Below, one piece after another: positions 46,869 to 55,592 of a stretch of DNA of 64,000 bases (the stretch's first letter is position 1; each line of letters starts with the position of its first letter). Under the pieces are notes generated by a model, which saw only the letters and a list, made by a program, of their open reading frames with translations, was not told the DNA's origin and ran no database searches. Source of the DNA: SHZL01 sp963784425 (lineage in GTDB: Bacteria > Pseudomonadota > Gammaproteobacteria > Xanthomonadales > SZUA-36); contig CAWARM010000011.1 in assembly GCA_963784425.1 (NCBI GenBank), forward strand, positions 434,001 through 498,000, written 5' to 3'. The translations under genes were made by a program, and so were the position numbers.

Positions 46869-49325
46869 ATGTCTGAAACAGGTGTTCCTGAATTTGCCAG
46901 AGTGGTGGTCATCGGCGGTGGAATCATCGGCTGCTCGGTGGCATATCACCTGGCCGAAATGGGCTGCAAGGATGTCGTATTGCTGGAGCGGGATCAGCTG
47001 ACATGCGGCACCACCTGGCATGCGGCCGGACTGATGACCACCTTCGGCTCCGGTTCGGAAACGCTGCTGGAGATCCGCCGCCACTCGATGGAACTCTACA
47101 AGCGGCTGGAGAAGGAGACCGGCCAGCAAACCGGCTTCAAACCGGTTGGCTTCATCGAAGTCGCTGCCGATCAGGACCGCCTGGAGGAGTATCGCCGGAT
47201 TGCCGCGTTCAATCGCCTTCACGGGATTGACATTCATGAGCTGTCCGCCCGGGAGGTTGGAGAAAGGTTCCCGTTTGCCAGCATCGATAGCATCTGCGGT
47301 GGATTTTTTGCCGAGAACGATGGCCGCATCAATCCGGTTGACGTCACCATGGCGCTGGCCAAAGGCGCACGGATGAAGGGCGTGCGCATCATTCTGAACA
47401 CCCCCGTCACTGCTGTGCTGACCCGCAACCGCACTGTAACGGGCGTTAGAACGGTAAAAGGCGAGATTCGCTCAGAGTTCGTGGTCAACTGCGCCGGAAT
47501 GTGGGCGCGGCAGTTGGGTGAATTGTCCGGCGTGGTGATTCCAAACCAGGCCGCGGAGCACTACTACCTCATCACGGAAAATATCGATGGTGTCAGCGCT
47601 GATCTGCCGGTGCTGGAAGACCCATCAGTCAACGCATACTACCGGGAAGAGACGGGCGGGCTGATGATCGGGTTATTTGAGCCGGACTGTGCGCCCTGGA
47701 AGGTCGAGGGCATTCCCGAAGACTTCTCTTTTGCTGAACTTCCCCCGGACTGGGACCGGCTGACGCCATTTCTGGAGCGGGCCATGGCGCGCGTACCCAT
47801 TACCATGGAAGCCGGCATCCGTAAGTTTTTCTGTGGCCCGGAGAGCTTTACGCCGGACCTGGCACCGGTCATCGGCGAGGCCCCGGAACTCAGGAATTAT
47901 TTTGTTGCGGCCGGGATGAATTCGGTCGGCATCATCACCGGCGGCGGCTACGGGCGGGTGCTGGCACATTGGATCCTCAATGGCAGGCCGGATGTCGATG
48001 TCACCAGCATCAACATCGATCGTTTCCAGCGTTACCAGTGCAACCCGGAATACCGCCGGCAACGGGCCCTTGAATCTCTTGGGCTGGTCTATGCGTGTCA
48101 CTACCCTGACCGGTCTCCGAAAACGGCCCGCGGCGCACGCCAGTCCCCTTTCCATGATCGCCTGGCAGCGCAAGGCGCTTATTTCAGGGACGTGAGCGGC
48201 TGGGAATCTCCGGGCTGGTACGCGCCTGAAGGGCATGAACCGGTAGCGGACCGCCTGACCTGGGGCCGGCCTAACTGGTTCCCGTGGTGGCAAGCCGAGC
48301 ACCAGGCCTGCCGCAACCAGGTGGTCGTGATGGACATGTCGTTCATGGGAAAATTCAAAGTGCAGGGGCGTGATGCCGGTGCGTTCCTGGATTACATCTC
48401 GGCCAATGCCGTCAACGCGGAGACGGGAAAAATCACCTACACCCAGTGGCTGAACGATGCCGGTACAATCGAGGCCGATCTCACCGTCATCAAGCTCGAT
48501 GACGAAACCTTCATCGTTGTCACTTCAGACATAGCCCACCGCCACACCGAAACCTGGATGACACGGCACATTGCCGATGACCAGCATGTAGTTGTAACGG
48601 ATGTGACATCAGGCTACGGGCAACTGAACATCCAGGGTCCGAAGTCCAGGGAACTGCTGCAGTCAATCACCAGTGTTGATCTCTCCAACGAGGCATTCCC
48701 GTTTCGCACGGCCAGGGAAATCGACATTGGACTGGCGCGGGTCCTGTGTGTGCGCATCACCTACGCAGGCGAACTCGGATACGAGCTGAACATTCCGTCC
48801 GAGCAGGCCGTCCACGTTTACGATCGTGTAGTCGATGCCGGGAAGAAATTTGGACTGCGTCACGCTGGTCTCAAGGCCCTCGCTAGCCTGCGCATGGAGA
48901 AAGCCTACCGTGATTATGGGCACGATATTGACAATATGGACGATCCGTACTCAACCGGATTGGGCTTCGCCGTGAGACTGGACAAGGAGGGCGACTTCAT
49001 TGGCAAGCAAGCCTGTCTCGAGCGAAAGGCCAGCAGTGCTTACACGCACCGGCTAGTCCAGGTCCTGCTCAAGGACCCGGAACCACTCATGTTCCATGCC
49101 GAAATCGTACTGCGTAACGGTGTTCCCGTCGGCCACGTGAGGTCGGCTTCATACGGCCACACACTGGGCGGCGCAGTCGGCCTGGCCATGGTCCGGGGTG
49201 AGCCTGTCGATACAGCGTACCTGGAAGAAGGCAAATGGGAAGTGGATATTGCCGGCAAAATCTACCCGGCGGAAGTCTCGTTGAAACCGATGTACGATCC
49301 CGGGATGGCGAAAATCAGGGTGTAG
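46869..49325 (+). CDS. Dimethylglycine/sarcosine dehydrogenase-like FAD and folate protein
   Basis: 818 residues from an ATG preceded by AGGAAG 6 nt away. Residues 10-400 form a DAO flavin domain: RVVVIGGGIIGCSVAYHLAE, LTCGTTWHAAGLM (the histidine of this motif carries covalent flavin in DMGDH) and GLMIGLFEPDCAPWKVEG. Residues 430-810 are GcvT-type folate domains: VMDMSFMGKFKVQGRDAGAF, NEAFPFRTAREIDIG, RITYAGELGYELNIPSEQAV, KALASLRMEKAYRDYGHDID and GGAVGLAMVRGEPV. It demethylates an N-methylated amine, giving methylene-THF. Its divergent neighbour block once held a demethylase and MTHFR. Intact, in contrast to the DNA to its left. Confidence 0.93.
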   Translation: MSETGVPEFARVVVIGGGIIGCSVAYHLAEMGCKDVVLLERDQLTCGTTWHAAGLMTTFGSGSETLLEIRRHSMELYKRLEKETGQQTGFKPVGFIEVAADQDRLEEYRRIAAFNRLHGIDIHELSAREVGERFPFASIDSICGGFFAENDGRINPVDVTMALAKGARMKGVRIILNTPVTAVLTRNRTVTGVRTVKGEIRSEFVVNCAGMWARQLGELSGVVIPNQAAEHYYLITENIDGVSADLPVLEDPSVNAYYREETGGLMIGLFEPDCAPWKVEGIPEDFSFAELPPDWDRLTPFLERAMARVPITMEAGIRKFFCGPESFTPDLAPVIGEAPELRNYFVAAGMNSVGIITGGGYGRVLAHWILNGRPDVDVTSINIDRFQRYQCNPEYRRQRALESLGLVYACHYPDRSPKTARGARQSPFHDRLAAQGAYFRDVSGWESPGWYAPEGHEPVADRLTWGRPNWFPWWQAEHQACRNQVVVMDMSFMGKFKVQGRDAGAFLDYISANAVNAETGKITYTQWLNDAGTIEADLTVIKLDDETFIVVTSDIAHRHTETWMTRHIADDQHVVVTDVTSGYGQLNIQGPKSRELLQSITSVDLSNEAFPFRTAREIDIGLARVLCVRITYAGELGYELNIPSEQAVHVYDRVVDAGKKFGLRHAGLKALASLRMEKAYRDYGHDIDNMDDPYSTGLGFAVRLDKEGDFIGKQACLERKASSAYTHRLVQVLLKDPEPLMFHAEIVLRNGVPVGHVRSASYGHTLGGAVGLAMVRGEPVDTAYLEEGKWEVDIAGKIYPAEVSLKPMYDPGMAKIRV

Positions 49326-49386
49326 GCACCCCGGGTGAAGACCCGTCCACCAGGTATGCGTTCTTAGGGCAATTCGTTATGCCCGT

Positions 49387-49953
49387 TCAAGCCTGTGTGA
49401 CTTTCCCGCTGCCAATCCCGCGCACTATCATATTGAGCAAATGACCCACAAATTCTTCTTCACCAACGCGACACCCGGCTGGGAGTTGTCCGTTGCTTTC
49501 TGCGAAGCCCATACATTGCCACGAGACACTTGCTCCCACGCCCATGGATACGAAGTTGAATAAGGAAAAGTTCACCGTGCTGAGAATGATGATGGGATCG
49601 AATTCCGCGCCCGTATTCCTGGTCTGCACTGCGATGAGCATGACACCGGTCTGGCAATTGGCCATGACGTTGACCGATTCGACATAGGTCGAACTCTGGA
49701 AGGAATAACCGGCTCCGGAGGCATCGACAACCGCGAGGGTCGGATCGGATTGGCAGGTTTCAGCCAGTGCCAGCTTGGCGGGCCCCGCCACGCTGAGGCC
49801 TTCCGCGACCTTGGCGCGAATGGTGTAGTCCTGGTAGGCCGGTAAAGCCAGCGCCAACAAAACCGCGATGATCGCGAGGACGATCATCAGTTCTATCAGC
49901 GTAAAACCATTGGCCGCGCAGGGTAACTTTCTGGTGGCGTGGCGCATTTCCAT
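49387..49953 (-). CDS. Type IV pilin-like protein with prepilin leader
   Basis: 188 residues. The prepilin peptidase site is ANG-FTLIELMIVLAIIAVLL (cut after Gly16, N-terminal phenylalanine methylated). Pro42, as in LALPAYQDY, kinks the helix, and the globular head holds a C-terminal disulfide pair (WQCMGF...PAGCRVG). Length and the YQDYTIRAKVAEGLSVAGPA region are those of major or minor PilA-type pilins. A sigma-54-like promoter lies 66-90 bp upstream. No other pil genes are in the window. GAGGGA 4-5 nt before the ATG supports this start; an ATG two codons later is possible. Confidence 0.9.
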   Translation of the reverse strand: MEMRHATRKLPCAANGFTLIELMIVLAIIAVLLALALPAYQDYTIRAKVAEGLSVAGPAKLALAETCQSDPTLAVVDASGAGYSFQSSTYVESVNVMANCQTGVMLIAVQTRNTGAEFDPIIILSTVNFSLFNFVSMGVGASVSWQCMGFAESNGQLPAGCRVGEEEFVGHLLNMIVRGIGSGKVTQA

Positions 49954-50028
49954 TCCCTCGTTCCGGTTGCTTGCGGCGCGGGATGTCGGGCCGCTACAGA
50001 AATAAAAGCTTCCTGGTCGTCAAGGTTT

Positions 50029-50046
50029 ATGCACAAATGATGCCAA
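50029..50046 (-). promoter_or_regulatory. Sigma-54-type promoter for the pilin gene
   Basis: On the minus strand TTGGCATCATTTGTGCAT has GG and GC separated by 10 bp, matching the -24/-12 pattern (TGGCAC...TTGCA) with changes at four positions. Transcription would start near 50020, giving a leader of about 66 nt. pilA genes are classically transcribed by sigma-54 with PilR. The rest of the 49954-50292 interval holds an AT-rich tract at 50040-50095 and a perfect hairpin GCATACC-ATGA-GGTATGC at 50166-50183, but no gene. Confidence 0.55.
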
Positions 50047-50292
50047 TGAATAAGTAATGCTCTATCTGCTTGTTTATACGAATTTATGTATGGATGATTG
50101 CCGCTACCGCCGAGGGGATTCAGGTGACCAAATGCGGCATAAGCCGACGCAACAGGGGCAAGTCCGCATACCATGAGGTATGCAAGCCATACTGCCATGG
50201 CGCACCACGCCACGGTGCAAGGCGCATTGCTGGTCGAGTGGGATGACGCACCGGGCTGAAGTGCGATATCGCCAACGAGTATACTTTGGACC

Positions 50293-51801
50293 ATGTCTTT
50301 CGTACTTGCTATTGACCAGGGAACCACCGGTTCCACTGCGCTGGTTTTCTCGCGCCAGGGCACCGTCCTGGGGCGGGCTTACGGAGAACTGAAGCAGTAC
50401 TACCCCCAACCCGGCTGGGTAGAGCATGACCCGGAAGAGATCTGGCAGCTCAGCCGCAGGGTCATGGCGGAGGCGCTGACGGCAGCAGGCATCAACCCCG
50501 GTGAACTGTGCGCCATTGGCATCACCAACCAGCGTGAAACCAGCGTCATCTGGGACCGCGAAACCGGCCAGCCAGTGCACCGCGCCATCGTCTGGCAAAG
50601 CCGCCAAAGCGCTGACATCTGCCAGCGCCTCAAGGCGGCGGGCCACGAGCCCTTGTTTCGCGCTCGCACCGGCCTGGTCCTGGATGCGTATTTCTCCGCC
50701 ACCAAGATCCGCTGGATTCTCGACCGGTATCCGCAATTGCAATGCCGTGCGGAGTCCGGGCAACTGGCATTTGGCACCATCGACAGCTGGCTGCTGTGGA
50801 AGCTCACGGGTGGTACGGCTCCGGCCGGTGCCGTGCACCGCACCGACCCGACCAACGCCTCGCGCTCCCTGCTCTACGATATCCATAAACGGTGCTGGGA
50901 CCCGGAGTTGTGCCAGTTGCTGAATGTACCCCTGGCCATGCTGCCCGAGGTGTTGCCCAGTGCCGGTGTTTTTGGCTACACCCGGGGATGCGAAGGCCTT
51001 CCTTCCGGGGTGCCGGTGGCCGGGATGGCCGGTGACCAGCAGGCGGCACTGTATGGGCAGGCTTGCTGGCAGCCCGGGCAAGCCAAGAACACCTACGGCA
51101 CCGGTTGTTTCCTGTTGATGAACATGGGCGCGGAGCACCCGGTCAGCCAGCACGGCTTGCTCACGACCATCTGTTGCGATGCGACCGGCGCGCCGGCCTA
51201 TGCCCTGGAAGGATCGGTGTTCATCGCCGGAGCGGCGGTTCAATGGTTGCGGGATGAGCTGAAGATCATCGGGACCGCGGCCGAAACCGAAGCCCTCGCC
51301 CGGGAAATCCCGGATAACGAAGGGGTATACCTGGTGCCGGCCTTTGCTGGCCTTGGTGCCCCGTACTGGGACTCCGATTCACGCGGCGCCCTGGTTGGCC
51401 TGACGCGTGGCGCGGGACGGGCACACCTGGCCCGGGCTGCGCTGGAATCGATTGCTTACCAGGCACGCGACATTGTCGAGGTGATGAATCTCGATTCCGG
51501 CATCGAGTTAACCGAGCTGCGGGTCGACGGTGGCGCCTCGAAGAATGATTTCCTGATGCAATTCCAGGCGGATATTCTCGGTGTTCCGGTGGACCGGCCG
51601 GCGCAAGTGGAAACCACGGCGGCCGGAGCGGCTTACCTGGCTGGCCTCGCGACCGGCCTGTGGAGCAACCCACAGGAATTGCTGGCGGCCTGGCAACCGG
51701 AACGCCGGTTTACGCCGGCCATGGGAGAGGATCAGCGCATGGCCCTGTATGCCGGCTGGCAAGAGGCGGTGTCACGCGTTCGCTCCAAGCTGGGTGCTTA
51801 A
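50293..51801 (+). CDS. glpK: Glycerol kinase
   Basis: 502 residues, the standard length. FGGY kinase motifs in order: VLAIDQGTTGSTALVFSRQG (phosphate loop), EHDPEEIW, GITNQRETSVIWDRETGQPV, SATKIRWILD, GTIDSWLLWKLTGG, GDQQAALYGQACW, KNTYGTGCFLLMN, PAFAGLGAPYWDSDSRGALV and LRVDGGASKNDFLMQFQADI. It phosphorylates glycerol to sn-glycerol 3-phosphate in the cytoplasm. The lipase-like gene follows 25 bp later, suggesting joint use of acylglycerols. No glpF, glpD or glpR adjoins. Confidence 0.96.
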   Translation: MSFVLAIDQGTTGSTALVFSRQGTVLGRAYGELKQYYPQPGWVEHDPEEIWQLSRRVMAEALTAAGINPGELCAIGITNQRETSVIWDRETGQPVHRAIVWQSRQSADICQRLKAAGHEPLFRARTGLVLDAYFSATKIRWILDRYPQLQCRAESGQLAFGTIDSWLLWKLTGGTAPAGAVHRTDPTNASRSLLYDIHKRCWDPELCQLLNVPLAMLPEVLPSAGVFGYTRGCEGLPSGVPVAGMAGDQQAALYGQACWQPGQAKNTYGTGCFLLMNMGAEHPVSQHGLLTTICCDATGAPAYALEGSVFIAGAAVQWLRDELKIIGTAAETEALAREIPDNEGVYLVPAFAGLGAPYWDSDSRGALVGLTRGAGRAHLARAALESIAYQARDIVEVMNLDSGIELTELRVDGGASKNDFLMQFQADILGVPVDRPAQVETTAAGAAYLAGLATGLWSNPQELLAAWQPERRFTPAMGEDQRMALYAGWQEAVSRVRSKLGA

Positions 51802-51826
51802 CCTGGATAAACGGATCTTTGCCGCT

Positions 51827-52729
51827 ATGACTGAAAATCAATTTCCATCGATTACCGGCGTCAACGATAGAGCTGTCAAACATGATCAAGGGAGGCTGAT
51901 CACCGCCGATCAGATCGAACTGGCCTGGCAGACCTGGACACCACCGGCAGCGCAGGGCGTGATCGTGGTGGTGCACGGCCTGGCCGAGCACAGTGGCCGC
52001 TACCGGGAAACGGCAGAATATCTGGCAAATCGTGGCTGGGCGGTGGTTGCGGCTGATTTACGCGGCCATGGCCAGAGCGCGGACGGTCGCCATCCCGGCC
52101 GCGTCCACGTCGATCGGTTCAGCGACTATTTCCACGACGTTGACGCCATGGTCCAGCTGGCCAGAAAAAAGCACGGCGATGTGCCGCTGGTCCTGCTGGG
52201 ACACTCCATGGGTGGCCTGATTGCCTTGTCCTATGCACTGGAAAAACCGGCCGGTTTGGCCGGTGCCATCATCTCGTCTCCGGCGCTGGGTACCCATCCG
52301 GCATCCCAGCCGCCGTTGCTGTTGAAACTCATGGTCAATGTTTTGTCGCATCTGGCGCCGCGCCTGTTGTTCAACAGCGACCTCGACACCAGTGCGATCT
52401 CAAGTGACCCTGAAGTTGTACAGGCCTACATCGCCGACCCCCTGGTCTCGAACAAGGTATCAGCCCGTTGGTACGTGAGCATGATGCAGGCCATGGATCA
52501 TGCTTTTGACGGTGCAGCTTCCTTGCGCCTCCCCCTGTTGCTGATGCAATCCGGCGCTGATCGATTGGTCGATCCCGCTGCTACCACCCGCTGGGCCGCC
52601 GCCGCGACGGGGGAGTTCCTCGACCTGGTCATCTGGGAAGGGTTTTACCACGAGATGCTCAACGAACCTGGCAAAGACCGGGTGCGCGAAAAAATACTCA
52701 GCTGGCTGGAACGGCACCGTTCAATGTGA
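51827..52729 (+). CDS. Monoacylglycerol lipase-like alpha/beta hydrolase
   Basis: 300 residues; the frame is open earlier only inside glpK. Hydrolase_4 features: VIVVVHGLAEHSGRYRETAE (oxyanion strand), AADLRGHGQSAD, nucleophile in LLGHSMGGLIALSYAL (Ser in GHSMGG), SADRLVDPAA (aspartate) and WEGFYHEMLNEP (histidine). No signal peptide, so it is cytoplasmic. Directly behind glycerol kinase it would release the glycerol that GlpK then uses. Chain-length preference cannot be read from the sequence. Confidence 0.9.
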   Translation: MTENQFPSITGVNDRAVKHDQGRLITADQIELAWQTWTPPAAQGVIVVVHGLAEHSGRYRETAEYLANRGWAVVAADLRGHGQSADGRHPGRVHVDRFSDYFHDVDAMVQLARKKHGDVPLVLLGHSMGGLIALSYALEKPAGLAGAIISSPALGTHPASQPPLLLKLMVNVLSHLAPRLLFNSDLDTSAISSDPEVVQAYIADPLVSNKVSARWYVSMMQAMDHAFDGAASLRLPLLLMQSGADRLVDPAATTRWAAAATGEFLDLVIWEGFYHEMLNEPGKDRVREKILSWLERHRSM

Positions 52730-52996
52730 GGGGGCGGGAGTTGACCTTTTCCCTGTAGTCGGTCCTGACTTGGTGGGGGGGAGATATTCGTATTGAGAAA
52801 TCCCCAAAACAGGCGGTCCCCGGCGTGTTGGCAACAAATAGAACTGCCCGGTTTTGTAGCACGTAATGTGGCCGCTTGAGTTGCTCATCACGAAGTCAGT
52901 GATGACGTAATTTGCTTCTTGTGAAGTTCTGCTTTCTGGCTGCGGACTCAACCGGCTATTCAACTCTGGAAAACAGTCATAGCCGCATCCAACCAA
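52721..52996 (-). CDS. Possible cassette ORF of unknown function
   Basis: A 91-codon frame (TTG start, or a later ATG at MSNSSGHITCYKTGQFYL) lies on the minus strand immediately beyond the attC core site, where the next gene of an integron array would be. Its A+T content is like the toxin-antitoxin cassette. It ends 8 bp inside the lipase gene and no second attC follows, so it may be a truncated or chance frame. No similarity was recognised. Confidence 0.3.
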   Translation of the reverse strand: MVGCGYDCFPELNSRLSPQPESRTSQEANYVITDFVMSNSSGHITCYKTGQFYLLPTRRGPPVLGISQYEYLPPTKSGPTTGKRSTPAPSH

Positions 52997-53027
52997 TAGC
53001 GGAAGTAGCCAGACTGGGAAAGCAGTC

Positions 53028-53107
53028 GCTCAACGCCCAGCATCAGCGGCCGCCCGAAGACTGCGAAGCGGACTTTGAGCGGTCCGACTGCATGCGCTTG
53101 TTAGCAG
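53028..53107 (-). repeat. Integron attC site (59-base element) of the toxin-antitoxin cassette
   Basis: The 80-bp segment has the outer core sites GCTCAAC at 53028-53034 (a perfect RYYYAAC on this strand) and GTTAGCA at 53101-53107 (one base off GTTRRRY). Inner boxes ATCAGCGGCCGC and GCGGTCCGACTGCAT pair imperfectly around a central GAAGACTGCGAAGCGGACTT. In the opposite orientation it reads GCTAACAAGCGCATGCAGTC...GGGCGTTGAGC, the common gammaproteobacterial attC form. The antitoxin frame runs through it, giving the typical ANKRMQSDRSKSAS tail. No integrase or attI is in the window. Confidence 0.72.
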
Positions 53108-53378
53108 CAACATCCTTTAATGAACCCGATATGTATTTGTGAATAATACTAGACACCAGAGTCTGATAGGGAACTCCTTCCTCCGATGCCCGTAACTGGA
53201 TCGCCATCAAATCACGATTAGATATTCTGATATTAATTCGCTTGTCCTTACGAGTTGTATTTTTAGCCGCGGCAACAAGCTCAGCTCTACGTTTTTTCGT
53301 AAGGACGGACTCGAATTCGCCAGCCTCAACGGCCTTTAAAAGTTTCATTTCCTCTTTGCTTAATTTCACATCATTCAT
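53043..53378 (-). CDS. CopG/BrnA-like antitoxin of a toxin-antitoxin pair
   Basis: 111 residues. INIRISNRDLMAIQLRASEE (residues 47-66) is a ribbon-helix-helix strand and helix of the COG5304-type antitoxins, followed by GVPYQTLVSSIIHKYISGSL. The last 20 residues (DVAANKRMQSDRSKSASQ...) are encoded by the attC site and are probably not functional. Its ATG overlaps the toxin stop codon (ATGA), and GGAG lies upstream, so it is translationally coupled. Such antitoxins block the toxin and repress their own promoter. Lower G+C than the flanks. Confidence 0.82.
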   Translation of the reverse strand: MNDVKLSKEEMKLLKAVEAGEFESVLTKKRRAELVAAAKNTTRKDKRINIRISNRDLMAIQLRASEEGVPYQTLVSSIIHKYISGSLKDVAANKRMQSDRSKSASQSSGGR

Positions 53379-53653
53379 ACATCTTCTCCGAGATAAATCT
53401 TCGTAAACCTTCTACTTGGAATGATGGTTTTGAGAAAATATTCGTCAGCACTTTCGACGAATGGCACGAGATGAACGTAGCTATCGACCGCAACTACGAA
53501 TATACGCTGATGGGTATAGTCTCGAGTATTTGGGTGAGCAATTTCATCGAGTAAGCCGCCGTTCTCGATATAGAAGACGATTTCCTCGAAGGAAACACCT
53601 CTTTCCGCAATTAACTGCTCATTCTTCTCGGCATTCCAATTGTAGAATTTCAT
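53375..53653 (-). CDS. BrnT-like toxin (RelE-fold)
   Basis: 92 residues. The opening MKFYNWNAEKNEQLIAERGV then SFEEIVFYIE is the BrnT/COG2929 pattern (xWxxxKNxxxxxxRGVSFEE). Later YTHQRIFVVAVDSYVHLVPF and KTIIPSRRFTKIYLG match the expected strands and basic active face. BrnT toxins are RelE-like RNases inhibiting growth; the antitoxin follows with a 4-bp overlap. The gene is the first in a lone integron cassette. Base composition is clearly lower in G+C than the surrounding chromosome. Confidence 0.8.
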   Translation of the reverse strand: MKFYNWNAEKNEQLIAERGVSFEEIVFYIENGGLLDEIAHPNTRDYTHQRIFVVAVDSYVHLVPFVESADEYFLKTIIPSRRFTKIYLGEDV

Positions 53654-54243
53654 TGGGCTGAGAATAGCACGAATGTGTGCATTTTGTCATCAACCAGGAG
53701 TTTCTGCTAACTACAATTAGACCCCGCTTCCGGGGTGTTGCACGGTAGAATCTGCCTCCGTCTTTAGCGAGTCAAGCAGCTTTCTTGCGCTGCAACAAGC
53801 ACTTGGCCGATGGCTCCGCAGCGCCCTGAAGGGCATGCTCCCGTGCAATATCGCGAATTCGGGGTGTAGACAGCCTGGGGGTCTGCCGGGGGGCGCCAAA
53901 CCACCAACTGCAAAGGGCTGCTCCTGGCCGGTTCCAGCAGGCTGTGGGGCCTAAAACTTCTCGTATCAAATAGCCGCTTTCTGCGCAGAAGCGGTAATCC
54001 ATAAATTCGCCAAGAATGAAGCGCCGTTAACGAACCAGGAGCATACTCATGACAACAGCAATCCCCTTTTTCCCGTACCCTTTTTCGATCATCATTCCAG
54101 CGCTCGTGGCTTCAACTCATGGCACTTGCCCATCTTTCTTAAAGTGAAATCGAACCTGCGTTTCTGCGGGAACGTCTCAACCGGCTGGAACCATTCTTAC
54201 ATAGCGATGATGTGAGCTTGTGGCCGCAAAAGACATGGACTCC
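53654..54243. other. Gene-free stretch beside the cassette
   Basis: Almost 600 bp with no convincing gene. ACCCCG-CTTC-CGGGGT at 53718-53733 could form a short hairpin. A minus-strand frame at 53772-54002 has a tail (REHALQGAAEPSAKCLLQRK) that looks like a decayed mobile-element protein but has no start or motif to name it. The remainder, 54003-54243, shows no signal. The change of composition at about 53700 marks the outer cassette boundary. Confidence 0.4.
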
Positions 54244-55407
54244 TTAGTTCTGTATCCCGGCCCGAATGACCCGCAGCGCATTGCCGCCCATCGCGGCACG
54301 TATTTCATCAGGCGTAAAGCCCTCATCCAGCAAGGCTTGCGTTACCTGCAGTAACTGCGATGTGTCAAAGCGCACCGTGGTAGCGCCATCATAATCGCTG
54401 CCGAGCGCGACCGTGCCGATGCCGACCAGGTCACGCACGTGTTTCATGGCTTTGGCGGCAGCGCGCGGCGATGTGTCGCATATTGCGGCGTCCCAGTAGC
54501 CGATACCAATAACACCACCGGTTTTGGCGATACCCCTGATCTCATCATCGGTCAGGTTGCGGTTGACCTTGCAGGTCGCTTGCACACCACCATGGCTGGA
54601 CACGACAGGCCGCGTTGCCATTGCCAGCACGTCGGCCACGCCGGCATGCGACAGATGCGCGATATCGACGATCATGCCCCTGGCCTCCATGCGCTGCACG
54701 ATGTCACGGCCAAAGGGGGTGAGCCCGCCTTTCTTGATACCGTGCATCGACCCACCCAGTTCATTGTCAAAAAAATGCGTCAGGCCCGCCATGCGGAAAC
54801 CGGCAGCATAAAGCCGGTCAAGATTTTCGGCCTTGCCTTCCAGGTTGTGCAGGCCTTCAATGCTCAGCATCGCTCCGACCGGCCGGTTATCGCCCCGGCG
54901 GCGCTGGATCAATTCATCAATCTGACCTGCTTCATCAATGGCAACCAGGCCGCCATTTGCAGCATCAACCGCGGCATGCAGTTTCTGCGCATGATAGAGC
55001 GATCGCTCCAGCAGCGAGCTCCAGGTTTTCACCGGCTGCAACTGCGCGATGGTCAACAGCGTGATGTTATCGGTCTGGTCGCTATTGCTGTCGTAATTTT
55101 GGTCTTTCGGCGTTTTGGTGACCGAGGAAAACACCTGCAGCGTGACGTTGCCGTCGGCCAGTCGCGGCACATCAACATGGCCGCGACTGGCGCGGTCGTT
55201 AATATCGCGGTCCCACAGCAAAGTGTCGCTGTGCAGGTCAACGATGGTCAGCGTCTTGTGCAAGGCCTTTGCTTCGTCGCTGATTTTGATCAGCGGCTGG
55301 CCGTCAATCTGGTTCATGCTGTGCTCGACATAGCCCGGCACTATGCCGAAAAACAGCATCGCGCCAACGCCCAGTAGAGCCGGTGGCAGCCAGAATCTCT
55401 TACGCAT
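54244..55407 (-). CDS. Membrane dipeptidase, M19 family
   Basis: 387 residues from the ATG with GGGGGA 5 nt before it (two ATGs lie close). A membrane anchor or uncleaved signal (residues 4-24) is followed by the M19 barrel: IVDLHSDTLLWDRDIND, SIEGLHNLEGKAENL, GLTHFFDNELGGSMHG, VDIAHLSHAGVADVL, VVSSHGGVQATCKVNRNLTD and LGSDYDGATTVRF. These give the two-zinc site (His, Asp, Glu, two His, Asp) of renal-dipeptidase-type enzymes, which split dipeptides and some beta-lactams. The location outside the inner membrane is inferred. A palindromic element sits 16 bp upstream of the start. Confidence 0.9.
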   Translation of the reverse strand: MRKRFWLPPALLGVGAMLFFGIVPGYVEHSMNQIDGQPLIKISDEAKALHKTLTIVDLHSDTLLWDRDINDRASRGHVDVPRLADGNVTLQVFSSVTKTPKDQNYDSNSDQTDNITLLTIAQLQPVKTWSSLLERSLYHAQKLHAAVDAANGGLVAIDEAGQIDELIQRRRGDNRPVGAMLSIEGLHNLEGKAENLDRLYAAGFRMAGLTHFFDNELGGSMHGIKKGGLTPFGRDIVQRMEARGMIVDIAHLSHAGVADVLAMATRPVVSSHGGVQATCKVNRNLTDDEIRGIAKTGGVIGIGYWDAAICDTSPRAAAKAMKHVRDLVGIGTVALGSDYDGATTVRFDTSQLLQVTQALLDEGFTPDEIRAAMGGNALRVIRAGIQN

Positions 55408-55422
55408 CTTCATCCCCCAAAA

Positions 55423-55470
55423 AAAGGGGACGGGGCACATTAGCTATAATTAATCTGCCCCGTCCCCTTT
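55423..55470. repeat. GGGGACGGGGCA palindromic element
   Basis: AAAGGGGACGGGGCA at 55423-55437 is mirrored exactly at 55456-55470 (TGCCCCGTCCCCTTT), with an 18-bp AT-rich centre ATTAGCTATAATTAA. Form and position at a 5' gene border resemble the GGGGTCAGAG elements at 2997 and 13235, though the core differs. It may be a REP-type palindrome or transcription terminator. Confidence 0.65.
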
Positions 55471-55592
55471 GCTATCCCTTTTGCTGAAATGCAGTTGCCA
55501 GCGTACCACTTTATCCAACGAAAACTCATTCTGGTTCCTTAAGCTTGCAGGCTTGGTAGCATTCCTGAGGGTGGTTCAACTATCATTTCCCG

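Noticed and set aside
53772..54002. Possible transposase fragment beside the integron cassette
   Set aside because: No start codon, motif or recognisable family; left as a note in the intergenic entry.
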